A stretch of 64,000 nucleotides of DNA from [Clostridium] asparagiforme DSM 15981 (GTDB lineage: Bacteria > Bacillota > Clostridia > Lachnospirales > Lachnospiraceae): assembly GCA_025149125.1 (NCBI GenBank), contig CP102272.1, positions 2,976,001 to 3,040,000 of the forward strand, in the 5' to 3' direction. How positions within the stretch are numbered: the stretch's first letter is position 1; every line of letters begins with the position of its first letter. Under the pieces are notes generated by a model, which was given only the letters and a program-made list of their open reading frames with translations, made no database searches and was not told the DNA's origin. Position numbers and translations under genes: made by a program. Shown piece after piece: positions 49,625 to 58,627 of this stretch.

Positions 49625-51940
49625 ATGGAAGAACAAATAAAGACAATGCCTGTGGTGGCATTACGGGGGCTGACCATACTGCCCAAGATGGTGATGCATT
49701 TCGACATCACCAGGCCGCGGTCCATGGCCGCGGTGGAGAAAGCCATGATCGGGGACCAGAGAATTTTTCTGGTGACGCAGAAGCATCACGAGGTGGTGGA
49801 GCCGGAACTGGACGACCTGTATCAGGTGGGAACCATCGCAGTGGTCAAACAGATGGTGAAGCTTCCCAAGCATGTGGTACGGGTGCTGGTGGAAGGGCTG
49901 GAGCGGGGAGAACTTCTCTGCTTTGACAGCGAGGAGCCGGCGCTGATCGCCCAGGTTGGCTCAATGGATAAGGAAGATGAGTATCTGGACAGCCTGACCA
50001 AGGAGGCCATGCTGCGGATTGTAAAGGATAAATTGGACGAGTACGGCCAGGTGAACGCCAAGTTCAGCCAGGACGTGCTGCCGGGACTCAAGGTGATCTC
50101 CAGCCTGGAAGAACTGCTGGATCAGATCGCCATTCAGATGCCCTGGGACTACACGGTGCGCCAGGGCGTGCTGGAGAGTAACTCCCTGGAAGCGCGCTAT
50201 GAGGTGATTCTGCGGACGCTGATGTCCGAGATGGAGATTTACCGCATCAAGAAGGATTTCCAGGAAAAGGTAAGAGCGGACATTGACCAGAACCAGAAGG
50301 AGTATATCCTGCGGGAACAGATGAAGGTGATCCGCCAGGAGCTTGGGGAGGACAGTTCCATGTCCGACGCGGACGAGTACCAGAAAAAACTGGGACTTTT
50401 GAAGGCGGACAAGGAGACCAAGGACAAGCTGCGCAAGGAGATCGAGCGTTTTCGCGGGATGCCGGCCGGAAGCCAGGAGGCCAACGTGCTGCGCACCTAC
50501 ATCGAGACGCTTCTGGAGCTGCCCTGGAAAAAGACCTCCAAGGACAACGACGATTTGAAACATGCCCAGCAGATTCTGAATGCGGACCACTACGGCCTGG
50601 ACAAGGTCAAGGAGCGCATCCTGGAGTACCTGGCGGTGCGGACCCTGACGAAGAAGGGCACCAGCCCCATTATCTGTCTGGTAGGCCCGCCCGGTACGGG
50701 TAAGACCAGCATCGCCCGCTCCGTTGCCAGGGCGCTGAACAAGAAGTACGTGCGCATCAGCTTGGGCGGCGTGCGGGATGAGGCGGAGATCCGCGGACAC
50801 CGCAAGACCTATGTGGGCGCCATGCCGGGCCGCATCGTGGAGGGGCTCAGACAGGCCGGGGTCAGCAATCCGCTGATGCTTCTGGACGAGATCGACAAGG
50901 TCAGCAGCGACTACAAGGGGGATACCTCCTCCGCGCTGCTGGAGGTGCTGGACAGCGAGCAGAACGTGAAGTTCCGCGACCACTACGTGGAGCAGCCCAT
51001 CGATTTATCCCAGGTGCTTTTTATCGCCACGGCCAATACCACCCAGACCATCCCCGGCCCGCTGCTGGACCGCATGGAGCTGATCGAGGTGAACAGCTAC
51101 ACGGAGAATGAAAAGTTCCACATTGCCAAGGATTACCTGGTGGGCAAGCAGCTGGAGCGCAACGGCCTGAGCCGGGAGGAAGTCTCCTTCTCCGACCGGG
51201 CGCTGGAGAAGATCATCCACAATTACACCCGGGAGGCAGGAGTCCGCAATCTGGAACGGCGCATCGGGGATATCTGCCGCAAAGCGGCCAGGGAATTTCT
51301 GGAAAATAAGCGCAAGTCCATCAAGATCACGGAGATCAACCTGGAGAAGTACCTGGGTAAGGAGAAGGTGACCTTTGAGGACGCCAACGAGGAGGACCAG
51401 GTGGGGGTGGTACGCGGCCTGGCCTGGACCAGCGTGGGCGGAGACACCCTGCAGATCGAAGTCAACGTGATGCCGGGCAAGGGAAACCTGCTGATGACCG
51501 GCCAGCTGGGCGATGTGATGAAGGAGTCGGCTCAGACCGCCCTGACCTTTGTGCGGTCTATCTGCCCGGACTACCAGGTGCCCAACGATTATTTTGAGAA
51601 GCATGACCTGCACATCCACATCCCTGAGGGCGCGGTGCCCAAGGACGGCCCCTCTGCGGGCATCACCATGGCCACGGCTATGGTCAGCGCGGTGACGGGC
51701 AGGAAAGTGTTCGCCAAGCTGGCCATGACCGGCGAGATCACCCTGAGAGGCCGGGTACTGCCCATCGGGGGACTGAAGGAGAAGATCCTGGCGGCCCGGA
51801 TGGCCCACATCGAGAAGGTGCTGGTGCCGGAAAAGAACCGGCCGGATATGGCGGAACTGTCCCGGGAGATCACGAAGGGACTGGAGATCGTGTACGTCAA
51901 GGACATGTCCCAGGTGCTGATCGAGGCTCTGGCCTCATAG
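49625..51940 (+). CDS. lon: Lon protease
   Basis: A 771-residue ATP-dependent protease. The N-terminal LON domain starts at MPVVALRGLTILP. The AAA+ module has Walker A GPPGTGKT at 354-361 and MLLDEIDKV. The protease domain carries the Ser-Lys dyad, S677 in KDGPSAG and K720 in GGLKEK. I start at MEEQIKT after AGAGGTG; the longer in-frame extension to 49454 would read through the hairpin and overlap clpX. Confidence 0.96.
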   Translation: MEEQIKTMPVVALRGLTILPKMVMHFDITRPRSMAAVEKAMIGDQRIFLVTQKHHEVVEPELDDLYQVGTIAVVKQMVKLPKHVVRVLVEGLERGELLCFDSEEPALIAQVGSMDKEDEYLDSLTKEAMLRIVKDKLDEYGQVNAKFSQDVLPGLKVISSLEELLDQIAIQMPWDYTVRQGVLESNSLEARYEVILRTLMSEMEIYRIKKDFQEKVRADIDQNQKEYILREQMKVIRQELGEDSSMSDADEYQKKLGLLKADKETKDKLRKEIERFRGMPAGSQEANVLRTYIETLLELPWKKTSKDNDDLKHAQQILNADHYGLDKVKERILEYLAVRTLTKKGTSPIICLVGPPGTGKTSIARSVARALNKKYVRISLGGVRDEAEIRGHRKTYVGAMPGRIVEGLRQAGVSNPLMLLDEIDKVSSDYKGDTSSALLEVLDSEQNVKFRDHYVEQPIDLSQVLFIATANTTQTIPGPLLDRMELIEVNSYTENEKFHIAKDYLVGKQLERNGLSREEVSFSDRALEKIIHNYTREAGVRNLERRIGDICRKAAREFLENKRKSIKITEINLEKYLGKEKVTFEDANEEDQVGVVRGLAWTSVGGDTLQIEVNVMPGKGNLLMTGQLGDVMKESAQTALTFVRSICPDYQVPNDYFEKHDLHIHIPEGAVPKDGPSAGITMATAMVSAVTGRKVFAKLAMTGEITLRGRVLPIGGLKEKILAARMAHIEKVLVPEKNRPDMAELSREITKGLEIVYVKDMSQVLIEALAS

Positions 51941-51958
51941 AGAAAGGAATTCACCGAT

Positions 51959-52579
51959 ATGATTATCAAGACTGTAAATCTGGAGACCGTGATCGGCGTG
52001 ACCAGCAAGCTGCCGGAAAACCATCTGCCGGAGTTCGCCTTTTCCGGCAAGTCCAATGTGGGCAAGTCGTCCCTGATCAACGCGCTGATGAACCGGAAGG
52101 CCTACGCCAGGACCTCGTCCCAGCCGGGTAAGACCCAGACCATCAACTTTTACAACATCAACGACGCCCTGTACTACGTGGACCTGCCGGGCTACGGATA
52201 CGCCAAGGTGGCGTTAGAGGCCAAGGAGAAGTGGGGGAAAATGATTGAGCGCTACCTGCGCCAGTCCCCTATGCTGAAAATGGTGTTTTTGCTGGTGGAC
52301 ATCCGCCACGAGCCGTCGGCCAACGACAAGTCCATGTACGACTGGATCGTGTACAACGGCTACCACCCGGTGATCATCGCCACCAAGCTGGACAAGATCA
52401 ACCGCAGTCAGATCCAGAAGCAGGTGAAGCTCCTGCGCCAGGGCCTGGGCATGGACAAGGACGGAATTCTGATCCCCTTCTCCGCCGAGACCAAACAGGG
52501 CCGGGAGAAAATCTGGGACCTGATCGAGCGTGTGATGGCGGAGACGGTTCCCGGAGCTGAGAGCGCGGACGGGGAGTAA
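51959..52579 (+). CDS. ysxC: Ribosome biogenesis GTP-binding protein EngB
   Basis: A 206-residue TRAFAC GTPase. G1 is GKSNVGKS (30-37), G3 DLPGYGYAKV and G4 TKLDK. It takes part in 50S subunit assembly. It follows lon by 18 bp after AGAAAGGA, as is usual in Firmicutes. Confidence 0.96.
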   Translation: MIIKTVNLETVIGVTSKLPENHLPEFAFSGKSNVGKSSLINALMNRKAYARTSSQPGKTQTINFYNINDALYYVDLPGYGYAKVALEAKEKWGKMIERYLRQSPMLKMVFLLVDIRHEPSANDKSMYDWIVYNGYHPVIIATKLDKINRSQIQKQVKLLRQGLGMDKDGILIPFSAETKQGREKIWDLIERVMAETVPGAESADGE

Positions 52580-52666
52580 GGTTCGCTTCCGGGGAGAGAC
52601 GGCCTGAACCGGCAGAAAAAATTAATATGCGCATCCGTGAAATGTAAAGATTTTTTTTGGCGGATT

Positions 52667-52675
52667 TGTTATACT
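52667..52675 (+). promoter_or_regulatory. Extended -10 promoter of the 88-residue protein gene
   Basis: TGT followed by TATACT (52670-52675); no good -35 box upstream. It lies about 50 bp before the start codon. Confidence 0.45.
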
Positions 52676-52723
52676 GTAGATGACAGAGCAGATTGATTGG
52701 ATTCGGGGGAAAGGAGCGGCGTT

Positions 52724-52990
52724 ATGATCACCATATTCAACCGGAAGGAAGTGTACAGCACATACTCCATGGAGAGCCAGGCGAAGGCCAGGGCGGCGCT
52801 GGAGCGTCACGGCATCGACTACGTGATCAGTACCACAGGTGATATGGCCCGCAACTACGGTTCCGGCCCCATTGCGGTGAGCCGGTTCGGGACTGATCCC
52901 ACAAGAAGCATTCAGTACCGCATCTTTGTGAAGAAGAAGGATATCGATCAGGCCGCCGCGGCCATTGAGGGAAAACTGGAAAGATTGTAA
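52724..52990 (+). CDS. Small alpha/beta protein, DUF2007-like
   Basis: An 88-residue protein with a beta-alpha-beta-beta-alpha pattern: MITIFNRKEVYSTYS, a helix ending ALERHGIDYVIS, a loop, then YRIFVKKKDIDQAAAAIE. This resembles the small DUF2007 'signal-transducing' family, an assignment I hold with moderate confidence. The start is the ATG at 52724 after GAAAGGAG; the longer frame from 52697 has no site. No membrane segment. Confidence 0.65.
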   Translation: MITIFNRKEVYSTYSMESQAKARAALERHGIDYVISTTGDMARNYGSGPIAVSRFGTDPTRSIQYRIFVKKKDIDQAAAAIEGKLERL

Positions 52991-53035
52991 TAAAATGGAA
53001 ATTTATGAGCTGCGAAACCTGCAGGAATCATAAAA

Positions 53036-53080
53036 GGAGCAGGGCCGTTGATCGGGGTTCTTGATCAGCGGCCCTGCTCC
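53036..53080. terminator. Bidirectional hairpin between convergent genes
   Basis: GGAGCAGGGCCG (53036-53047) pairs with CGGCCCTGCTCC (53069-53080), extended inward by TGATC/GATCA. The preceding AAAA gives a T-run when read on the minus strand. Confidence 0.75.
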
Positions 53081-53099
53081 CTGAAATTTCACAGACGGT

Positions 53100-53618
53100 T
53101 CAGGACAGCAGGGTTTTCATGGCAAAGGAGTAGATCTCCTGGCTTTTTTCCTTCCAGTTGCTGCACATGGCCTCGGCCTGCTCCTTGTCCGGCAGGGCTA
53201 GGTCCAGGCGGATCAGCACGGTCTTGCCCTCGCGGACCTCGCAGTGGACGATGTAATCCTGGCCGGTGGCCTTGTAGTAGTCGGCGCTGGTGCCCACCTC
53301 CTCCCGGAGACGGAATTTGTTCTCCTTCAGGTACTGGTCCATATCGTTTACGATGGCGGGGGAGATGTTCTTGCCGAAAAAGTTCAGAGTCTCCTCGCCC
53401 TCGCGGGTGATCTCGTAGCGGGTGCTGTTGTGGCTGGGTTCCTTGTGGATCAGCCCCGCGTCCTCCAGCTCGTTTAACGCCTGCTGGAGCGTGAAGTAGG
53501 TGGTGTACTCGTGCTCGGTGAAAAAATTGGTGAGCTGGGCGTTGGTCAGCGGAAAGTTAACCTGTTTCAGCATATACAGATTCATCAATTTGTATAGGGT
53601 CATAGGTTCATTCAGCAT
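53100..53618 (-). CDS. DUF4364 family winged-helix-like protein
   Basis: A 172-residue protein beginning MLNEPMTLYKLMNLYML. The N-terminal half is a winged-helix DNA-binding pattern (LTNAQLTNFF, TLQQALNELEDAGLI, then an ERYEIT-like wing at TRYEITREGEETLNFF). The C-terminal half is a beta-rich domain. I recognise it as DUF4364, common in Clostridia and presumed regulatory. I choose the start at 53618, 8 nt after GGAGAG; an in-frame ATG at 53645 is possible. It is divergent from the DUF5717 cassette and may control it. Confidence 0.8.
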   Translation of the reverse strand: MLNEPMTLYKLMNLYMLKQVNFPLTNAQLTNFFTEHEYTTYFTLQQALNELEDAGLIHKEPSHNSTRYEITREGEETLNFFGKNISPAIVNDMDQYLKENKFRLREEVGTSADYYKATGQDYIVHCEVREGKTVLIRLDLALPDKEQAEAMCSNWKEKSQEIYSFAMKTLLS

Positions 53619-53653
53619 AGCGCGCACTCTCCATTGTCGTTCCATTTTCCTCT

Positions 53654-53682
53654 ATCATATCAACTTTTGACTTTTAATTCAA
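53654..53682 (-). promoter_or_regulatory. Promoter of the DUF4364 gene
   Basis: On the minus strand TTGAAT (53677-53682) and TATGAT (53654-53659) with a 17-bp spacer. On the plus strand TGGTATCAT near 53693 could be an extended -10 for the divergent gene. Confidence 0.65.
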
Positions 53683-53739
53683 GATGAAATGTGGTATCAT
53701 AATACATTATGAGCGAAGGATAAAGATACAGGTGGTACT

Positions 53740-56700
53740 ATGAGAGAACGGATCAACCGGCTTGCCAAGGGAATCATTGACAGCGAAGTGCCGAAGCTTG
53801 TGATCAATCCGTCCTCACTGGAAGGGAGCGTGCCCGCGGGCACCACGGCCAGGGGGGAACTGATGGTGGTCAGCGGCAACGGCCTGCACATCAAGGGACT
53901 GATTTATTCCGGCAATCCGCGGGTCACGGTTGCAAACAACGCCTTCGGCGGCCTGCGCAACCGCATTGTGTACGAGGTCAACAGCAAGTATTGCGAACAT
54001 GGGGAAGTTATCAAGGGATCTTTTTATCTGGTCACGAATGGCGGTGAGAAAGAGATTCCTTATTCTTTGCGCATTCAGGCCGGCAGTGCGGGGGAAATCC
54101 TGGACAGCCTGGCCACCCCGGACGACTTCGGACGGCTTGCCAAGCGGGATTTGGAGCAGGCCCTGCAGCTCTTTGAGTACCAGGATTTTGTGGAGGCGCC
54201 CTTTATGCAGGACGTCCGCTGCAGGACGCTCTACGACGGCCTCAGGGGCAGGCCCGGAAGGCGCAATCTGTTGGAGGAGTTTCTGGTGGCCCTGGGGGTC
54301 AAGGAGCCTGTGGAGCTGTCGGTGGACACGCAGTCCAGAGTTTATGAGAATCCATTAAATACCATTGAAGATAAAATTGAGATACGGGTGAACGGCTGGG
54401 GGTATGTGTCGGCCCAGATCGAGGCGGACGAGCCCTTTATCGAGCTGGAGGCGGATCATATCACGGACCGGGATTTCTCCGGCGGGCGCTGCACCGTTTC
54501 CTACCGCATCCAGCCCAGGCATCTGCACCGGGGGAAGAACTTCGGGCGGATCCAGATCGTTTCCCTGAAGGAGCGCTTCACGGTAACCGTTGAGGCCGAG
54601 GGGGACGAGACGGTGGATATCACCCATCGGGATCCGGAGGAAGAAAGCCACATCGACAAGGACAGCTTGCTGCGCTACCTGTCCCTGCGCTTAAACTACG
54701 AGACCGGCGTCTACGAGCCGGCCCTGCTGCGCAACCAGATGGCGGCGGAGGTGGAGCAGCTGCGGGAGAATTACCGGGAGGACGACCTGGTCCGGCTTTT
54801 GCAGGCCGAGCTGTTTCTGGAGGGCGGCAGGAAGGACGCGGCGGTCTCCGTTCTGGAGGAGTGCCGGGACCACGTGATGGAGCGGCGGGAAAAGTATGTG
54901 GAAAACTACTGCTTTTACCAGTATCTGAAGCTGCAGCTGTCGCCTTCACAGTCCCAGCGGGAGTCGTTAATCCGCCTGATCGGGAAATATCTGGAGGAGG
55001 GAGACTCTTCCAGGGAATACCTGTTTTTCCTGCTGTTAAAGCTGGACCCCACCTTAAAGCAGAATCCGCTGGAGCTGTATCTGCGCATGAAAGCCATGCA
55101 CCAGGAGGGCTGCCGCAGCCCCTTCCTGTATACCGCGGCCTGCCGCCTGCTGGAGGACCATCCGGATCTTATGTCCTCCCTGGGAGATTTTGAGGTCCAG
55201 GCGCTGTACCTGGGAGCCAGAAAGGCCATGGTGAGCCGGGAACTGGCCGAAAAGGCCGCTCATCTGGCTCTGTCCCTGCGCCACTACCGCAGGATGTACG
55301 AGCGGCTGATGACGCGGCTGTACGAGCTGTACCCCAGGGTGGAGATTCTGACCGCAGTCTGCAGTATCCTGATCAAGGGGGACCGCAGGGGGGCGGGCGC
55401 GTTCCAGTGGTACAAACTGGCTTTGGAGAGCGGCGTGAATCTGACGCGGCTGTACGAGTATTTTCTCTACTCCCTTCCCGGTGATTACGGCCATCTGCTG
55501 CCCAAGGAGGTGCTGCTGTACTTTTCCTACGAGAAGGATCTGGACGAACACAGCCGGAAGGTGCTGTACAAGAACATTCTGCTGTACATGAACCCATCCC
55601 TGGAGCTGTACCAGACCTACACCCGGCACATGGAGAAGTTCGCAATGGAGCAGCTGTTCGCCTCCCGCATCGACAGCCGTCTGGCGGTGATTTACGACCA
55701 CATCATTTACCGGGACATGATCGACCGGCGGGTGGCCCGGGTTCTGCCCGGGATTCTGCGGTCCTATCGCATCAAATGCCGGGACAGCCGCATGAAATAC
55801 GTGATCGTGCGCTATGAGGAACTGAATGAGGATTACGCTTACCTGCTGGAGGACCAGGCGGCCTATGTGCCCATCTACGCGGACAACATTGTGCTGCTGT
55901 TCCAGGACGCCTTCGGCAATCGGTACGCGGATGTACAATATTGGAAGGTTCCGGTGATGGATAAGCCGGAGCTTCTGGAGAAATGCTACCAGGTCTACCC
56001 GGAGCACACCATGCTGCGGCTGACGGAATGCCGCCGGATTTTAGAGACCGGCATTGCAGACGACGACCAGGCGGAATTTGTGGAGCAGATTCTGCAGGGA
56101 TTGGATTTAAACCCGGTGTTCGCCCGCAGGCTGTCCACCGTGGTGACGGACTATTACTGCCGCAAGGCCGAGGATGAGAGCGGAGATGGGGCAGCCTTTG
56201 ACTGCGCCTATCTGGTGCAGATGGACAAGGAGGAGCTGACCACAGAGCAGCGGCAGAAGATCTGCAGCACACTGATCAGCCAGAATTATTACCGGGAAGC
56301 CTATGAGATGATCCGCCTCTACGGAAGCGGCCGGATCAGCCCGGGCCGGCGGATGAAGCTCTGCGCCAAGATGATTTTACAGAACTTATTCGACCAGGAT
56401 GAAATCCTGTTAAACCTGGCCTACGGCGTGTTCCGGGAAGGGCGGTACGACAGCGTGATCCTGGATTATCTCTGCGAGCACTATAACGGCACGGTGAGCC
56501 AGATGTACGAGGTGCTGATCCGGGGCGTGGAGGAGCACGTGGAGACCTACGACCTGGAGGAGCGGCTTCTGGCTCAGATGATGTTCACCGGAAGCACGGA
56601 CCAGATCGATTCCGTGTTCCAGCTCTACGTGAACCGCAAAAAGACCCGGGAGAGCGTGGTGAAGGCTTATTTCACCGAGAAGAGCGTGGCCTACTTCCTG

Positions 56701-57330
56701 GAGCGCAAAAAGGTGGACGGGCGGGTGTTCGAGTACCTGGAGAGCGCCGTGAACCAGAGCATCGAGAAGGACAAGGTTCCCACCATCTATCTGCTGGCCC
56801 TCACCTACTACTACGCGGGCTGTCCAAAGCTGTCGGAGGAGCAGGCCAGGCTATGCCGCCTGATCGGAGGACTTTTGATCTCGGAGGGACTGGTGTTCCC
56901 CTACACCCGGGAGCTGTCCCGGCACATGGCGGTGCCGGAGGACATCATGGACAAGGCTATGGTGGAGTATATCGGTAAACGGGACGGCAGGCCGGAGCTT
57001 CTGGTGCGGATTCTGCCGGACGAGGAGCAGTACCACAGCGAGGAGATACGCCGGGTTTATCAGGGGATTTTTGTCAAACAGAAGGTGCTGTTTGAGGGAG
57101 AGTCCATGGAATACCGGATTTACGACTATGACGAGGGAAAACGCGTTCTGGCGGCCGAGGGCCGGGTGACCTGCGACCACAAGCTGGACGGAAAGGAAAA
57201 CAGCCGTTTTGCCCTCTTAAACCAGATGGGAGCCGCCCAGGGCAAAAAGGACGAGGAAGCCTTAAAAAAGGCCATGGAGGACTACTTGAAGAAGGCTGCG
57301 GTTCTCTCGGAGCTGTTTCCCATTAATTGA
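53740..57330 (+). CDS. Giant helical-repeat protein (DUF5717-like)
   Basis: A 1196-residue protein without signal peptide or transmembrane helices. The N-terminal 110 residues look like an Ig-type beta-sandwich (GLHIKGLIYSGNPRVTVANN; GEVIKGSFYLVTNGGEKEIP); a second beta-rich segment spans about 190-300 (RVNGWGYVSAQIEADEPFIE). From about 310 to 1150 it is almost entirely helical, with regular Tyr/Leu/Arg-rich hairpins resembling TPR or HEAT solenoids. I recall this as DUF5717, largely Lachnospiraceae. The downstream genes encode an Hsp70/actin-like and a TPR protein. No function is known to me; a scaffold for that ATPase is inferred. Confidence 0.75.
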   Translation: MRERINRLAKGIIDSEVPKLVINPSSLEGSVPAGTTARGELMVVSGNGLHIKGLIYSGNPRVTVANNAFGGLRNRIVYEVNSKYCEHGEVIKGSFYLVTNGGEKEIPYSLRIQAGSAGEILDSLATPDDFGRLAKRDLEQALQLFEYQDFVEAPFMQDVRCRTLYDGLRGRPGRRNLLEEFLVALGVKEPVELSVDTQSRVYENPLNTIEDKIEIRVNGWGYVSAQIEADEPFIELEADHITDRDFSGGRCTVSYRIQPRHLHRGKNFGRIQIVSLKERFTVTVEAEGDETVDITHRDPEEESHIDKDSLLRYLSLRLNYETGVYEPALLRNQMAAEVEQLRENYREDDLVRLLQAELFLEGGRKDAAVSVLEECRDHVMERREKYVENYCFYQYLKLQLSPSQSQRESLIRLIGKYLEEGDSSREYLFFLLLKLDPTLKQNPLELYLRMKAMHQEGCRSPFLYTAACRLLEDHPDLMSSLGDFEVQALYLGARKAMVSRELAEKAAHLALSLRHYRRMYERLMTRLYELYPRVEILTAVCSILIKGDRRGAGAFQWYKLALESGVNLTRLYEYFLYSLPGDYGHLLPKEVLLYFSYEKDLDEHSRKVLYKNILLYMNPSLELYQTYTRHMEKFAMEQLFASRIDSRLAVIYDHIIYRDMIDRRVARVLPGILRSYRIKCRDSRMKYVIVRYEELNEDYAYLLEDQAAYVPIYADNIVLLFQDAFGNRYADVQYWKVPVMDKPELLEKCYQVYPEHTMLRLTECRRILETGIADDDQAEFVEQILQGLDLNPVFARRLSTVVTDYYCRKAEDESGDGAAFDCAYLVQMDKEELTTEQRQKICSTLISQNYYREAYEMIRLYGSGRISPGRRMKLCAKMILQNLFDQDEILLNLAYGVFREGRYDSVILDYLCEHYNGTVSQMYEVLIRGVEEHVETYDLEERLLAQMMFTGSTDQIDSVFQLYVNRKKTRESVVKAYFTEKSVAYFLERKKVDGRVFEYLESAVNQSIEKDKVPTIYLLALTYYYAGCPKLSEEQARLCRLIGGLLISEGLVFPYTRELSRHMAVPEDIMDKAMVEYIGKRDGRPELLVRILPDEEQYHSEEIRRVYQGIFVKQKVLFEGESMEYRIYDYDEGKRVLAAEGRVTCDHKLDGKENSRFALLNQMGAAQGKKDEEALKKAMEDYLKKAAVLSELFPIN

Positions 57331-57403
57331 TTGTCTGAGGATTGACAACCGGGCGGAGCCTTGTCCGGTTATGAGGAATATATTGTGAGGAAAGGGGCTG
57401 TCT

Positions 57404-58627
57404 ATGGACGGGCTTGTGATTGGGCTGGACCTGAATGACGACTATACCAGGATCAGCTGTTATGATGAGGAAAAGTCATGGACGATTCCGACGGTGATAT
57501 GCCGCAAGAAGCAGGAGGAAGTCTGGCTGGCGGGGGAGGATGCCTACGCCTGCACCCTGGTCGGCGAGGGTGTGATTGTGGACAAGCTTCTGAAGATGGT
57601 GCGCAAGGACGGAACTTCCACCATCGGGGGGATCCGTTACACGGGCCGGGAGCTGTTAAACCTGTTTGTCCGGAAAATGTTAGAGTACCCCATGAAGGAA
57701 TTCGGGGAGAATGAGGTGGACCAGCTGGTGATTTCCCTTCAGCAGGTGGACGCTAAGATGACGGATACGCTGATGTACTGCGCTGATTTTCTGGGCATTC
57801 CCAGAGAGAAGGTTCACGTGATCAGCCATATGGAGAGTTTTGTCTACTATGTGCTGAGCCAGAAAAAGGATCTGTGGACCAACCAGGTGGGGTTGTTTGA
57901 TTTATCCAACCAGCGCCTCTGTTACTATGAGATGAAGGTGCAGCGGGGGCTGCGCCGGAACATGGTTCAGGCTGACAGCGAGAATATGGAGGAGGCGTTC
58001 AACCTGGACATCCTGGATTCCCCGTCGGGAAGCCGTCTGGCGGACCGGATTCTCTGCTCCTGCGGGGAGCGGCTGCTGTCCAAGAAGCTGTTTTCCTCCA
58101 TCTTTCTGACGGGAAAGGGCTTCGACCGTACGGATTGGGCGGGCGAGTTCATGAAACTGGTCTGCCACCGCAAGAAGGTGTTCGCGGAGCCGGTACTTTT
58201 CGCCCGGGGAGCGGCCTACAAGGGCGCGGACTGCCAGCAGAGCACCACATCCTACCCCTATATTTTCATCTGCGAGGGCAGGCTCAAGACAGAGGTGTCC
58301 ATGCGGGTGATGAGAGGGCAGAAGGAGGGCTGGCTGGTGCTGGCTTCCTACGGGGACAACTGGTACGAGTCCAAGAGCACCATGGATTTTATTCTGGACG
58401 ACCAGAGCGAAATTGAATTTACGATCACGCCGTTAGATTCCAAGAAAAAGAAACTGGTGCGGATTCCCCTGACCGGATTCCCCAAGCGTCCCCCCAGAAC
58501 CACCAGAATCCAGATGAGCCTGGCCTTTCTGGACGAGCGGACCATGGTGACGGTGATCCGGGACAAGGGCTTCGGGGAGTTGTTTCCGGCCTCGGACGCG
58601 GTGATTAAGCAAGAGGTGACGTTATGA
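57404..58627 (+). CDS. Hsp70/actin-fold protein (DUF5716-like)
   Basis: A 407-residue protein. VIGLDLNDDYTRISCY (residues 5-20) resembles the phosphate-1 loop of Hsp70/actin; GRELLNLFVRKML (near 82) the following helix; VGLFDLSNQRLCYYE (about 161) a phosphate-2 region lacking the usual double Gly; SIFLTGKGFDRTDW (about 235) the adenosine motif; VLFARGAAYKG the final ATPase helix. The C-terminal third (about 290-400) is beta-rich, in the position of an Hsp70 substrate-binding domain, without a helical lid. I recall the family as DUF5716. Nucleotide binding is likely; hydrolysis is uncertain because catalytic loops are altered. Confidence 0.75.
   Translation: MDGLVIGLDLNDDYTRISCYDEEKSWTIPTVICRKKQEEVWLAGEDAYACTLVGEGVIVDKLLKMVRKDGTSTIGGIRYTGRELLNLFVRKMLEYPMKEFGENEVDQLVISLQQVDAKMTDTLMYCADFLGIPREKVHVISHMESFVYYVLSQKKDLWTNQVGLFDLSNQRLCYYEMKVQRGLRRNMVQADSENMEEAFNLDILDSPSGSRLADRILCSCGERLLSKKLFSSIFLTGKGFDRTDWAGEFMKLVCHRKKVFAEPVLFARGAAYKGADCQQSTTSYPYIFICEGRLKTEVSMRVMRGQKEGWLVLASYGDNWYESKSTMDFILDDQSEIEFTITPLDSKKKKLVRIPLTGFPKRPPRTTRIQMSLAFLDERTMVTVIRDKGFGELFPASDAVIKQEVTL

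Noticed and set aside
57342..57347. Perfect TTGACA before the Hsp70-like gene
   Set aside because: No -10 box occurs 16-18 bp downstream; the gene is more simply part of the preceding operon.
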